A program made the position numbers and the translations under genes. The notes under the pieces were generated by a model. The model was not told where the DNA came from. It did no database searches and saw only the letters and a list, made by a program, of their open reading frames with translations. A stretch of 42,786 nt of DNA from UBA4421 sp002704225 (GTDB taxonomy: Bacteria > Pseudomonadota > Gammaproteobacteria > Pseudomonadales > Azotimanducaceae): assembly GCA_902556425.1 (NCBI GenBank), contig CACDWG010000017.1, forward strand, positions 1 through 42,786, written 5' to 3'. Positions 7,965 to 15,349 of the stretch are shown piece by piece; the stretch's first letter is position 1, and the number at the start of each line of letters is the position of its first letter.

Positions 7965-8666
7965 ATGAACGTGATGATCCTAGGTGCCGGGGGAGGTATT
8001 GGCCGAGCGCTGCTTGAGGAGTACATGTCTGCTCCGGGTATTACCCGCATTTATGCAACGCACCACTGCGAGGTGAGCAGCACCTCGTCGCTCGTCCGAT
8101 GGCTGCACTTAGACATGTCGGACCCAGCGTCAATCATGGCGTTGGCCGATCAGGTCGATCAACCCATTCATCGCTGGATCAGTTGCACGGGTATTCTCGC
8201 CGGCGATCATGGCCAACCGGAGAAGACTCTAAGACAACTATCGTCGGACAAGCTCCAGTTTGATTACCAAGTAAATGCGCTGGGCCCGTTAACGGCCTTT
8301 TCCAGTTTGGCTAACCACTTGCGCTCGGACGATATGCGAGCCGTATTTTTGTCGGCTCAGGTAGGCAGTATCGAGGACAACCGCTTGGGCGGCTGGTACG
8401 GGTATCGAATGTCCAAGGCGGCTCTGAATATGGGAGTGCGATGTCTGGCAATAGAGTGTGCTCGCTGGCGCAGCGCCCCACTCATTGTCGCTGTGCATCC
8501 CGGTACGACAGTAACCAATCTGTCTCGCGCCTTTACGAAGACGCGCAAAACCCCGGTGCAGAGTGCTGCAGCCTGCGCTATGCAGCTTAAGGCGTTAGTC
8601 GAGTCGCTAGACAGCGATCAGACGGGGCAATTTCTAAAGCTCGATGGTCAAACGCTACCGTGGTAG
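7965..8666 (+). CDS. Short-chain dehydrogenase/reductase (C-factor-like SDR)
   Basis: A 233-residue classical SDR. The Rossmann motif GAGGGIG is at residues 7-13, NALGP supplies the structural Asn, FLSAQVGS the catalytic Ser, and Y147-x3-K151 the catalytic pair. Substrate is unknown; the sequence resembles the CsgA/C-factor type SDRs often found beside photolyase and stress genes. The ATG at 7965 gives the normal SDR N-terminus and has GAGAG upstream; an ATG at 7929 in the same frame would add 12 residues but lacks a Shine-Dalgarno. It converges on the SOUL gene with 7 bases between stops. Confidence 0.85.
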   Translation: MNVMILGAGGGIGRALLEEYMSAPGITRIYATHHCEVSSTSSLVRWLHLDMSDPASIMALADQVDQPIHRWISCTGILAGDHGQPEKTLRQLSSDKLQFDYQVNALGPLTAFSSLANHLRSDDMRAVFLSAQVGSIEDNRLGGWYGYRMSKAALNMGVRCLAIECARWRSAPLIVAVHPGTTVTNLSRAFTKTRKTPVQSAAACAMQLKALVESLDSDQTGQFLKLDGQTLPW

Positions 8667-8673
8667 TGCGTGA

Positions 8674-9267
8674 CTATAACGCCACCGTTGCGTCACACAG
8701 AGGAATCAGAATCTCGTTCTTTCGCATAAACCACGGCATAAAGGGCGGATCATGACGCGCCCAGCGTGATTCGCCGCAGGCCTTGAGTGACAATTCGCTC
8801 ATGGCATCCATCAGTTTTGCTTCGTGTTGGCGGTAGCGCGACTGCGACCAGCCTCCTCGGTATTGGAGGGCTGCCATCAACATGGGCGGCTGTTCCGAAA
8901 CATTGACGACATCGGAAGAAGGCACAGGCAAGGATTCTCGATCAAAGTCGCTGGGCATGACAAAAGAGATGAGCCATTGGCCATCTTCAGCGCCGGCCTG
9001 CTGTATTACAGGCGCTGTCATCGCGATTTTTTTCTCGCTGGCATTGTCACCGCTGATGAAGTCAAACAGCGGCCGAAACGCTTCGCTGCCAGCTTCGTCA
9101 AAGTCCGCGGCAACGCGGACAGTGGCAAGCATGTGGGGCGCATAGCGACGTACTTCAATGTCATTGGTGGATTCCACTACGTCGAAGGCCAACGATTCAA
9201 TGGCGTGTGTCAGGCTTGAACAGCTCAGCAACGCGGCCGTTACAAATGGGGCGATAAAACGAGTCAT
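8674..9267 (-). CDS. SOUL-family haem-binding protein, exported
   Basis: A 197-residue SOUL/HBP domain protein with a signal peptide (MTRFIAPFVTAALL, cleavage probably after THA). Family features include the opening FDVVESTNDIEVRRYAPHML, the central KKIAMTAPVIQQ and the FVMPSDFD motif. SOUL proteins bind haem or porphyrins hydrophobically; a periplasmic bacterial member may buffer haem or photosensitising porphyrins, which is inference. The start at 9267 is preferred over 9291 because GGAG lies 9 bases upstream of it and the signal peptide then begins properly. Confidence 0.88.
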   Translation of the reverse strand: MTRFIAPFVTAALLSCSSLTHAIESLAFDVVESTNDIEVRRYAPHMLATVRVAADFDEAGSEAFRPLFDFISGDNASEKKIAMTAPVIQQAGAEDGQWLISFVMPSDFDRESLPVPSSDVVNVSEQPPMLMAALQYRGGWSQSRYRQHEAKLMDAMSELSLKACGESRWARHDPPFMPWFMRKNEILIPLCDATVAL

Positions 9268-9320
9268 AGGGTGGCTCCGATGAAAGGCCACAACATTTCA
9301 AAGGTCGAGTGAACGAAAGA

Positions 9321-9353
9321 TGAAAATAACGACAGCGGCGCATCAAACCGCTG
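9321..9353 (-). terminator. Possible terminator after the AhpD-like gene
   Basis: On the minus strand, CAGCGG, a 9-base loop and CCGCTG are followed by the U-rich TCGTTATTTTC. It lies just past the stop of the AhpD-like gene and before the SOUL gene, so it would separate the two units. The short stem and imperfect tail make it uncertain. Confidence 0.4.
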
Positions 9354-9373
9354 CCTGAGCAGGTGCCGACGCG

Positions 9374-9937
9374 TTAGCGGGCTTGCCCGTGATATTCCTC
9401 GTTGGGCACCATGGCGGTCCCACTGGCAACACGATTGGTCATGTTGAAAAACGCGGCTACGCTGGTGATATCCCAAATGTCGCGGTCGCTGAAACCGTGG
9501 TCTCGCAGCGTTTGACGGTCCGCCTCTTCAACCGTCGCGCTGGCGGTGGTGAGCAGTGCGGCAAAATCGAGCATTGCCCGCTGTCTAGGCGCTACGTCAG
9601 CAGTCTTGTAGTTCATTACCAGTTGTTCACCCAGAATGGGGTTGCCGGACAGTTCGCGCACCGCAGCGCCGTGAGCGGTCAAACAATAGAAACAGCGATT
9701 AATCGAGGACACGACCACCGCGATCATTTCGCGTTCCAGCTTGGTTAAGCCACTGTTGGCCAGCATTAAATCGTTGTAAAAAGTGGTGAACGCATTGAGT
9801 TTGTCGATGTCGAATGCGTAGGCTTGCAGGACATTGGGGACCATGCCGAGTTTGTCGTTGCAAATGTCGAAGTATTTTTGTGTGGCCTCCGGCAGGGGGT
9901 CCATCATCGGCAGATCCAGGGCGGTTGGGGTTTTCAT
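9374..9937 (-). CDS. AhpD-like carboxymuconolactone decarboxylase family protein (peroxidase-related)
   Basis: A 187-residue all-helical CMD/AhpD-family protein. The redox motif C82-F-Y-C85-x3-H89 (NRCFYCLTAH) matches the CxxCxxxH active site of alkylhydroperoxidase-type members, and the segment FDICNDKLGMVPNVLQAY is typical of the uncharacterised peroxidase-related group. It probably reduces peroxides through a thiol cycle; the physiological substrate is unknown. The ATG at 9937 has GGAG just upstream on the minus strand; a longer frame begins at 9976. It follows the gluconokinase gene by 44 bases and is likely cotranscribed with it. Confidence 0.85.
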   Translation of the reverse strand: MKTPTALDLPMMDPLPEATQKYFDICNDKLGMVPNVLQAYAFDIDKLNAFTTFYNDLMLANSGLTKLEREMIAVVVSSINRCFYCLTAHGAAVRELSGNPILGEQLVMNYKTADVAPRQRAMLDFAALLTTASATVEEADRQTLRDHGFSDRDIWDITSVAAFFNMTNRVASGTAMVPNEEYHGQAR

Positions 9938-9981
9938 AACTTCTCCAGTTTCGTGCGGTGATGCTAAAACCGACACTGACC

Positions 9982-10461
9982 TCAGTGCAACCAGCGCATG
10001 ATCTCGTCAACCAACTCAGCCGAGGTAGGACGCACATCCAGGGTCAATCCACTGTGTGCGGTATCGAGCGTCTCAAATTGGCTACGCAGCAGCTCCGCTG
10101 GCATGAAGTGATCGTGTCTGAGCCCTAACCGGTTGGCAATTAACTCGTAATCGCCGGTCAACAGGACGCTGCGCACGTAGCTCTGTTCGAAGCCTAAGGT
10201 TTGTCGATAAGAGGCCTTGAGTGCAGAACACGCCAGAACGGCGGTTTCGTCTGCGTGGTACTGATCCACCAACCGGCGCAAATCAGTCAGCCAAGGCTGA
10301 CGATCACGATCGTTCAAAGGGCGACCAGCGGCCATTTTTTTGATGTTCGATTCTGGATGGAAGTCATCGGCATCAAACATTTCACAGCGAAGGCGACGGG
10401 CTAATTCGATGGCTACCGTGCTCTTGCCGCTGCCGGCGACACCCCAAACGACGACGATCAA
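9982..10461 (-). CDS. gntK: Gluconokinase
   Basis: Phosphorylates D-gluconate to 6-phosphogluconate for the Entner-Doudoroff or pentose phosphate route. The 159-residue product has Walker A GVAGSGKST at residues 7-15, FDADDFHPESNIKKMAAGRP and PLNDRDRQPWL, and ACSALKASYR, all diagnostic of the GntK family. No gluconate transporter, Edd or Eda gene is nearby. It lies just downstream of tRNA-Leu on the same strand, 65 bases apart, and upstream of the AhpD-like gene. Confidence 0.93.
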   Translation of the reverse strand: MIVVVWGVAGSGKSTVAIELARRLRCEMFDADDFHPESNIKKMAAGRPLNDRDRQPWLTDLRRLVDQYHADETAVLACSALKASYRQTLGFEQSYVRSVLLTGDYELIANRLGLRHDHFMPAELLRSQFETLDTAHSGLTLDVRPTSAELVDEIMRWLH

Positions 10462-10526
10462 GCCGCGCCACCATTGAAAATAAAGTGCGCAACAACAATA
10501 GCGTAACCGGGGATAGTCGTATGTAA

Positions 10527-10613
10527 TGGTGCCCAGGAGAGGACTTGAACCTCCACGGGGTTGCCCCCACTAGCACCTGAAGCTAGCGTGTCTACCAATT
10601 TCACCACCTGGGC
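10527..10613 (-). tRNA. tRNA-Leu, anticodon CAG
   Basis: Read on the minus strand: a 7-bp acceptor stem GCCCAGG/CCTGGGC, D-loop TGGTAGA, anticodon stem CTAGC/GCTAG around the loop TTCAGGT (anticodon CAG), a long variable arm typical of class II tRNAs, and the T-arm GGTTCAAGTCC. The 3' CCA is encoded (10527-10529). Length is 87 bases with CCA. It decodes CUG, the commonest leucine codon in a genome of this GC content. Confidence 0.95.
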
Positions 10614-10637
10614 ATACGCGGTCTGATAGGGTCGCGG

Positions 10638-10667
10638 ACTTTACTTAACTCACACACAAGGTGTCAA
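10638..10667 (-). promoter_or_regulatory. Probable promoter of tRNA-Leu
   Basis: On the minus strand TTGACA (10662-10667) and TAAAGT (10638-10643) are separated by 18 bases, followed by a GC-rich discriminator (CCGCGACCC) as in stringently controlled stable RNA promoters. Transcription would begin near 10631, about 18 bases before the tRNA 5' end. The -35 overlaps the start codon region of rnr on the other strand. Confidence 0.55.
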
Positions 10668-13132
10668 TCTTGACGAAACTTCGCGGCGAAAAAACATCGC
10701 CCAATGCTCCTGTTCGGACAACACGTCTCAACGCCAAAGTGCTGCTCAAGGTGCTGGGGGCTGAACAAGCCCTTTCTTGGAAATCCATCACCTCAGCGCT
10801 TCAGGTGACTACGCCTCACGACATCAAGCGGGCGCGACAGGTTCTCAAGGGTCTGGTTCGACAGGGCGATGTTGTCGAGTTGGATGGGCGAAAGTACGCC
10901 TTGGCTGGTCCTCGCCCGGAGGAGCGCCTCGAGGCCGATCAGCATGTTGGACGTGCACAGGACCCGGCCGCTGGCGTGGTACGGGGTTATGGCGGCAAGC
11001 TGACGTTAGGAGGATTGCCCGTTTACCGGTCATCGGGGGGTAGTCGAGAGACGCTTGCGGTTCGCCCCGGCGACGAGGTGATCTACCGTATCGTGCACGA
11101 CGATGATCAACCGAGCGCCAAGGTGGAATCCATCAGTCGGCGCAGTACACAAGCGGCCGTCGGAATCCTAAATTTACGGGGTCGATTTCCGTCAGTCGAC
11201 CCGTTGGCAAGAAGCTTCGAAGGGCGCATGCACTTGCCCGATGGCGTTGCAGGCGCGAACCATGGTGATGCCGTGCGGCTGGATATCATCGATCAAGACC
11301 GTCATGGACTGATTGGCCGTATCATCGACGTGCTGCCTAATGCGTCGGTAGTCGAACAAGCAATCGACGCTACTCTTGAAAGCCTAGAGATTCCGCGGGA
11401 ATGGCCCGAGGCGGTCACTCGGGCTGCCTCTCGGCTGCCTAGCCAAGTGCAGCCCCAGCAACATGGAGACCGGCATGATCTGACGAAAATGCCCTTGGTT
11501 ACGATCGATGGCGCGACCGCCAAAGACTTTGATGACGCGGTATTCGCGCAGTCGCTGGGCGGTCAAAAGGGCTGGCGCTTGATCGTGGCGATTGCCGATG
11601 TGGCAAACTACGTCAAACCCCGCTCGGCATTGGACGCGGAAGCCGCCGAGCGCACCACGTCCGTCTACCTGCCGGGGCATGTGGTGCCCATGCTGCCTGA
11701 AGCCATATCCAACGAGTTATGCTCACTTAAACCCGACGTGTTTCGATTGGCCTTGGTTTGTGACATGCAGGTGTCTAAAAAAGGCATCGTGCGCGCCTAT
11801 ACCTTCTACGATGCGTTGATCCGCTCCCACGGCCGACTGACCTACGAAGAGGTGCAGGCCCATTTGGATAATGATGCGCTATTGCCTTGTGCTCAGAAGG
11901 ATCTCAAGGCCGTCCGCGCTTCGATTGCTGCCCTTGCCGACGTTCATGCTGCGTTTCGTGATGCCAAGGATGCGCGGGGCGGATTGGATTTCGACAGCCG
12001 CGAAGGCGTTGTCGACATTCAGCAGGGCCATGTGACCGGCGTTCAAGAGGTGGCGCGATTACAGGCACATCAGATCATCGAAGAAGCCATGATCAATGCC
12101 AACGTCTGTGCGGCGGCCTTTATCGAAGCCAACGACAGTCGCTCGCTTTACCGCCTGCACGAAGCCCCGGATATGCTAAAGCTGGAGACTCTGCGACAAG
12201 ATCTGATGTCCATTGGGCTTCGGCTTCCGGACGGTGTCCCCAGTTCCAAGACCTATCAAACATTGCTGCGGGATATTGCGACGAAGGACCGAGGTTGGCT
12301 CTATCAACAGTTGGTGTTGCGCAGCATGAAGCAGGCGGTCTACGGGCCGAATAATGCAGGCCATTTTGGTTTGGGTTTGGAGCGCTACATGCACTTCACC
12401 AGCCCCATTCGTCGCTATCCGGATCTGCTGGTGCATCGTGCAATCAAATCTATCCTGCAGGCGAAAACCAATCGGGCTGGCTGGGTGCCGTCGATGGAGC
12501 AACTGGTGGCGCTGGGTGAACATTGCTCAACCAACGAGCGGCGGGCTGAATCCGCTGGTTGGACGGTGGAGGCGTGGCTGAAGTGCGATTTGGTGAAGCG
12601 GCAGGAGGGAGAAGAGTTGCCGGGTACCATTGCTGGCGTGACCGAATTTGGACTGTTCGTCGACTTGGACGGCTTCTATGTTCAAGGCCTACTGCATATC
12701 TCAGATTTGGGTGCGGACTATTTCCGTTACGATCCCCGTCGGCAACGTTTGGTAGGTGACCGCAGTGGCAAGCGCTTTACCTTGGGCGATGCCCTAAGCG
12801 TTGTTGTGGCGAATGTGGAGCCGCCCCAGGGCAAGATTGAGCTGCAGCTCTTTCCCATGTCTAACAGGCGTGGCGGCAAGTCATCCGGCGAGCGAAAGGC
12901 CAAGGCTGCGCCAGAATCAAAGGCTGCGCCAGAATCAAAGGCTGCGCTAAAAACAAAGAGCGGAGCGAAAGCTGACGGGAAAAACAAAGGCGCCAGAAAA
13001 GGCGGTGCAAAGGGTAAGACCTCGGGGATTGGCGCCGCAGAAAACTCGCCCAGTAAATCGAAAAAAAACGCTAGAAAGAAAAAGCAAACAACGCCCAAGG
13101 CCCTAAAGCGCAAGAGAAAGAACAATGGATGA
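10661..13132 (+). CDS. rnr: Ribonuclease R
   Basis: Processive 3'-5' exoribonuclease that degrades structured RNA and takes part in rRNA quality control and trans-translation. The 823-residue product has an N-terminal winged-helix region, two cold-shock domains, the RNB catalytic domain (the acidic centre TIDGATAKDFDDAV near residues 280-295 and RYMHFTSPIRRYPDLLVHR further on), an S1 domain (LPGTIAGVTEFGLFVDL, near 650) and a Lys/Ala-rich basic tail from about 736. The start is taken as GTG 10661; no strong Shine-Dalgarno is seen, and a TTG at 10670 is possible. The last 8 bases overlap rlmB, so the two are coupled. Confidence 0.95.
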   Translation: MSILTKLRGEKTSPNAPVRTTRLNAKVLLKVLGAEQALSWKSITSALQVTTPHDIKRARQVLKGLVRQGDVVELDGRKYALAGPRPEERLEADQHVGRAQDPAAGVVRGYGGKLTLGGLPVYRSSGGSRETLAVRPGDEVIYRIVHDDDQPSAKVESISRRSTQAAVGILNLRGRFPSVDPLARSFEGRMHLPDGVAGANHGDAVRLDIIDQDRHGLIGRIIDVLPNASVVEQAIDATLESLEIPREWPEAVTRAASRLPSQVQPQQHGDRHDLTKMPLVTIDGATAKDFDDAVFAQSLGGQKGWRLIVAIADVANYVKPRSALDAEAAERTTSVYLPGHVVPMLPEAISNELCSLKPDVFRLALVCDMQVSKKGIVRAYTFYDALIRSHGRLTYEEVQAHLDNDALLPCAQKDLKAVRASIAALADVHAAFRDAKDARGGLDFDSREGVVDIQQGHVTGVQEVARLQAHQIIEEAMINANVCAAAFIEANDSRSLYRLHEAPDMLKLETLRQDLMSIGLRLPDGVPSSKTYQTLLRDIATKDRGWLYQQLVLRSMKQAVYGPNNAGHFGLGLERYMHFTSPIRRYPDLLVHRAIKSILQAKTNRAGWVPSMEQLVALGEHCSTNERRAESAGWTVEAWLKCDLVKRQEGEELPGTIAGVTEFGLFVDLDGFYVQGLLHISDLGADYFRYDPRRQRLVGDRSGKRFTLGDALSVVVANVEPPQGKIELQLFPMSNRRGGKSSGERKAKAAPESKAAPESKAALKTKSGAKADGKNKGARKGGAKGKTSGIGAAENSPSKSKKNARKKKQTTPKALKRKRKNNG
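12905..12958 (+). repeat. 18-base tandem repeat in the rnr tail
   Basis: Two identical 18-base units (12905-12922 and 12923-12940) encode AAPESK twice, followed by a degenerate third copy (12941-12958, AALKTK). The repeat lengthens the basic disordered tail of RNase R in frame and could vary in copy number between strains. Confidence 0.85.
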
Positions 13133-13865
13133 GATAATTGGCATTCAGGCTGTGCGAGCCGCGCTGCGTGATACACCGGCTCTCGCGCGCACGCTGTACC
13201 TGATGAAGGGGCGGCGGGATGCGCGTTATAACGAGCTGATCGGCATGGCCCGCGAGGCAGGCATTCGCTATCAGACGGTGGAGGATGCGTGGTTCAAACG
13301 CCGAGATTTTGAGGGCGCGCATCAGGGCGTATTGCTCGAGTGCCATACCCGCACGCTGGCGGACGAGCAAGTGCTGCAAAGGCGTTGGCCGGAGCTAGGG
13401 CCAGCCCCCTTGGTGCTGGTCCTCGACAGCGTGACCGACCCCAGAAACTTTGGGGCCTGTCTGCGTACCGCCAATGCTGCCGGGGTTGATGTCGTGATCG
13501 TGCCAAAGCGCAACAGCGCACCCTTAAGTGCCGTTGCCCTGAAAACCGCCCAGGGCGGTGCTGAGGATCTGTTCATCGTGCAAGTTACTAATCTCGCTCG
13601 TACCCTGTCCTGGCTGCGCGACCAGGGTGTGTGGTTGTTCGGTGCTGATGCGGAGGGTGATGAGGTTTGGCAATCGCTGGACAGTTCCACCGCCACGGCC
13701 CTTGTCATGGGCAGCGAAGGATCGGGCCTGCGCAGGCTCACACGCAGCCTGTGCGATAAACTTGTGAGTATTCCCATGCTTGGCAAAGTCGAAAGCCTCA
13801 ATGTCAGTGTTGCCACAGGCATTTTGCTCTACGAGGCGGTTAGGCAGAGACGAAGCCCGAAATAA
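13125..13865 (+). CDS. rlmB: 23S rRNA (guanosine-2'-O-)-methyltransferase RlmB
   Basis: SPOUT-class methyltransferase that methylates the 2'-O of G2251 in 23S rRNA with S-adenosylmethionine. The 246-residue protein has an N-terminal L30e-like substrate-binding domain (IIGIQAVRAAL) and the trefoil-knot catalytic domain with motif 1 (DSVTDPRNFGACLRTANAAG), motif 2 (ALVMGSEGSGLRRLTR) and motif 3 (IPMLGKVESLNVSVATG). The rnr-rlmB pair is conserved in gammaproteobacteria; here the genes overlap by 8 bases. Confidence 0.95.
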   Translation: MDEIIGIQAVRAALRDTPALARTLYLMKGRRDARYNELIGMAREAGIRYQTVEDAWFKRRDFEGAHQGVLLECHTRTLADEQVLQRRWPELGPAPLVLVLDSVTDPRNFGACLRTANAAGVDVVIVPKRNSAPLSAVALKTAQGGAEDLFIVQVTNLARTLSWLRDQGVWLFGADAEGDEVWQSLDSSTATALVMGSEGSGLRRLTRSLCDKLVSIPMLGKVESLNVSVATGILLYEAVRQRRSPK

Positions 13866-13900
13866 GCCCGATATACAGACTGGTACTAGGTAAAACGTCC

Positions 13901-13929
13901 TTGCGCCGGCACTCTGAGACCCCTAGAAT
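13901..13929 (+). promoter_or_regulatory. Probable rpsF operon promoter
   Basis: TTGCGC (13901-13906), a 17-base spacer and TAGAAT (13924-13929), followed by the GC-rich discriminator GCGCGTCCGC. Initiation near 13936 would give a leader of about 93 bases. Confidence 0.6.
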
Positions 13930-13935
13930 GCGCGT

Positions 13936-13965
13936 CCGCTTAAGTAGCGGGACAGGCAATGCCTG
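13936..13965 (+). promoter_or_regulatory. Two tandem hairpins at the 5' end of the rpsF leader
   Basis: CCGCT-TAAGT-AGCGG (13936-13950) and CAGGCA-A-TGCCTG (13953-13965) sit right where the transcript is expected to begin. The second is close to a perfect palindrome, so it may be a DNA-level operator rather than an RNA stem. S6 with S18 represses its own operon by binding a leader structure in other bacteria; whether these stems are that element is not shown. Confidence 0.4.
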
Positions 13966-14028
13966 AATTTAATCCTTGCTCTACAGGTTGCCCATGCAGT
14001 CTGAGGGCGTTAACCATAGGGAAGCGTC

Positions 14029-14487
14029 ATGCGACATTATGAAGTTGTTTTTTTAGTGCACCCTGATCAAAGCGATCAGGTACCCGGTATGATCGAACGG
14101 TATCAGGGCATCATTGAGCGCGGTAACGGTGTTGTTCACCGCACAGAAGATTGGGGCCGACGCCAGCTCGCTTACCCCATCGCCAAAATCCACAAAGCCC
14201 ACTACATCCTGATGAATGTGGAAGTCGGTCAGGAAGCCATCGAAGAACTGGAAAGCACATTCCGTTTCAACGACGCGGTTATCCGCAACCTGATCATTCG
14301 TCGCGACGCGGCGGAAACCGGCAACTCCAAGCTCTATGAAGAAGAACTGCGTGAGCAGGAAAAAGATCGTGAGCGTGATCGTCGTCGACAAGAAGAAACT
14401 GCCTCACGTGCACCGGCTGCAGAGCCTGCGAGCGAAGCACCAGCCGAAGAGGCCCCCCAAGCGGATACTGCTGAGGAGAATGCGTAA
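14029..14487 (+). CDS. rpsF: 30S ribosomal protein S6
   Basis: Small-subunit protein that dimerises with S18 on the platform. The first 100 residues are the standard S6 fold (MRHYEVVFLVHPDQSDQVP, then EDWGRRQLAYPIAK and FRFNDAVIRNL). The C-terminus is extended to 152 residues by a charged, Arg/Glu-rich stretch and an Ala/Glu-rich tail, longer than the 131-135 of Escherichia coli. The stop overlaps rpsR in TAATG. Confidence 0.97.
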   Translation: MRHYEVVFLVHPDQSDQVPGMIERYQGIIERGNGVVHRTEDWGRRQLAYPIAKIHKAHYILMNVEVGQEAIEELESTFRFNDAVIRNLIIRRDAAETGNSKLYEEELREQEKDRERDRRRQEETASRAPAAEPASEAPAEEAPQADTAEENA

Positions 14488-14699
14488 TGAGAGGCGGAAG
14501 AAGACCACAGGTTCAATTTAAAGATTTAGAAGTCGACTACAAAGACCTCGACTCCCTGCGCCAATTCGTTGGTGAAACCGGGAAAATCGTGCCCAGCCGC
14601 ATCACCGGTGCATCGGCGCGCTTCCAACGCAACCTTGCTAAGCAAGTGAAGCGTGCGCGTTACTTGGCATTGATTCCCTATACCGACCAACACAAATAG
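14487..14699 (+). CDS. rpsR: 30S ribosomal protein S18
   Basis: Platform protein bound to S6. The 70-residue product keeps the core VDYKDLDSLRQFVGETGKIV, PSRITGASARFQRNLAKQVK and RARYLALIPYT. The N-terminus is shorter and different from Escherichia coli S18 (MRGGRRPQVQFKDLE) and lacks the RRRKFCRF cysteine-containing segment, so this is a Cys-free form. Translation is coupled to rpsF by a one-base overlap. Confidence 0.96.
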   Translation: MRGGRRPQVQFKDLEVDYKDLDSLRQFVGETGKIVPSRITGASARFQRNLAKQVKRARYLALIPYTDQHK

Positions 14700-14716
14700 C
14701 GGGCGGAGGAATAACC

Positions 14717-15163
14717 ATGAATGTGATTTTATTAGAACGTTTGAACAACCTCGGTGACTTGGGCGACGAAGTATCGGTCAAGCCCGGTTTTGCTCGTAAC
14801 TTTTTGATCCCGCAGCGCAAGGCGATTCAGGCCAACGCGGCGAATCGTGAAGTGTTCGAAGCGCGTCGCGCTGAGTTAGAGAAAGACGCAGGCGAGAAAT
14901 TGGCTGTCGCACAGAGCCGAGCAGAGAAGCTGCAAGAGCATATTGTGACCATTATGATGAAAGCCGGCGAAGAAGGCCGACTCTATGGGTCGGTTGGTAC
15001 GCAAAACATTGCGGATGCACTGGTTGCCGAAGGGCACGAAGTGGAACGCAGCGAAGTACGAATGCCCGAAGGCGCGATCCGTGCGCTGGGTGAATTCGAT
15101 ATCGCTCTGCAGTTGCACTCCGACGTGATGGTGAACATCAAGGTAGCCGTTGTTGAAGAGTAA
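14717..15163 (+). CDS. rplI: 50S ribosomal protein L9
   Basis: Large-subunit protein at the L1 stalk base. The 148 residues match the family: N-terminal domain MNVILLERLNNLGDLGDEVS with VKPGFARNFLIPQRKAI, a long connecting helix, and a C-terminal RNA-binding domain (GRLYGSVGTQNIADAL). GGAGG-like GCGGAGGAATAACC precedes the ATG. Third gene of the rpsF operon, closed by a strong terminator. Confidence 0.97.
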   Translation: MNVILLERLNNLGDLGDEVSVKPGFARNFLIPQRKAIQANAANREVFEARRAELEKDAGEKLAVAQSRAEKLQEHIVTIMMKAGEEGRLYGSVGTQNIADALVAEGHEVERSEVRMPEGAIRALGEFDIALQLHSDVMVNIKVAVVEE

Positions 15164-15184
15164 CTGAAGCGTAAGCTTTGTTAG

Positions 15185-15214
15185 AAAAAGCGGGATACTT
15201 CCCGCTTTTTTTTT
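15185..15214 (+). terminator. Intrinsic terminator of the rpsF-rpsR-rplI operon
   Basis: AAAAAGCGGG, loop ATACTT, CCCGCTTTTTTTTT. A strong GC stem with a run of nine Ts, 21 bases after the rplI stop. Confidence 0.92.
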
Positions 15215-15349
15215 GCCTGCTCTCCGCATTTCTCTGCTTTTCTACCAGTGCAAAATACCCAGGCGAACCTGAGGTCTTGCAAACGGCGCGGGATAGGAGG
15301 AATCTTCCAAGCCGCCATCAATTCACGTCAAACCCAAGCATTTAACGAT

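Noticed and set aside
15295..15300. AGGAGG as the dnaB ribosome site
   Set aside because: No start codon lies at suitable distance; the conserved dnaB start is 50 bases further on.
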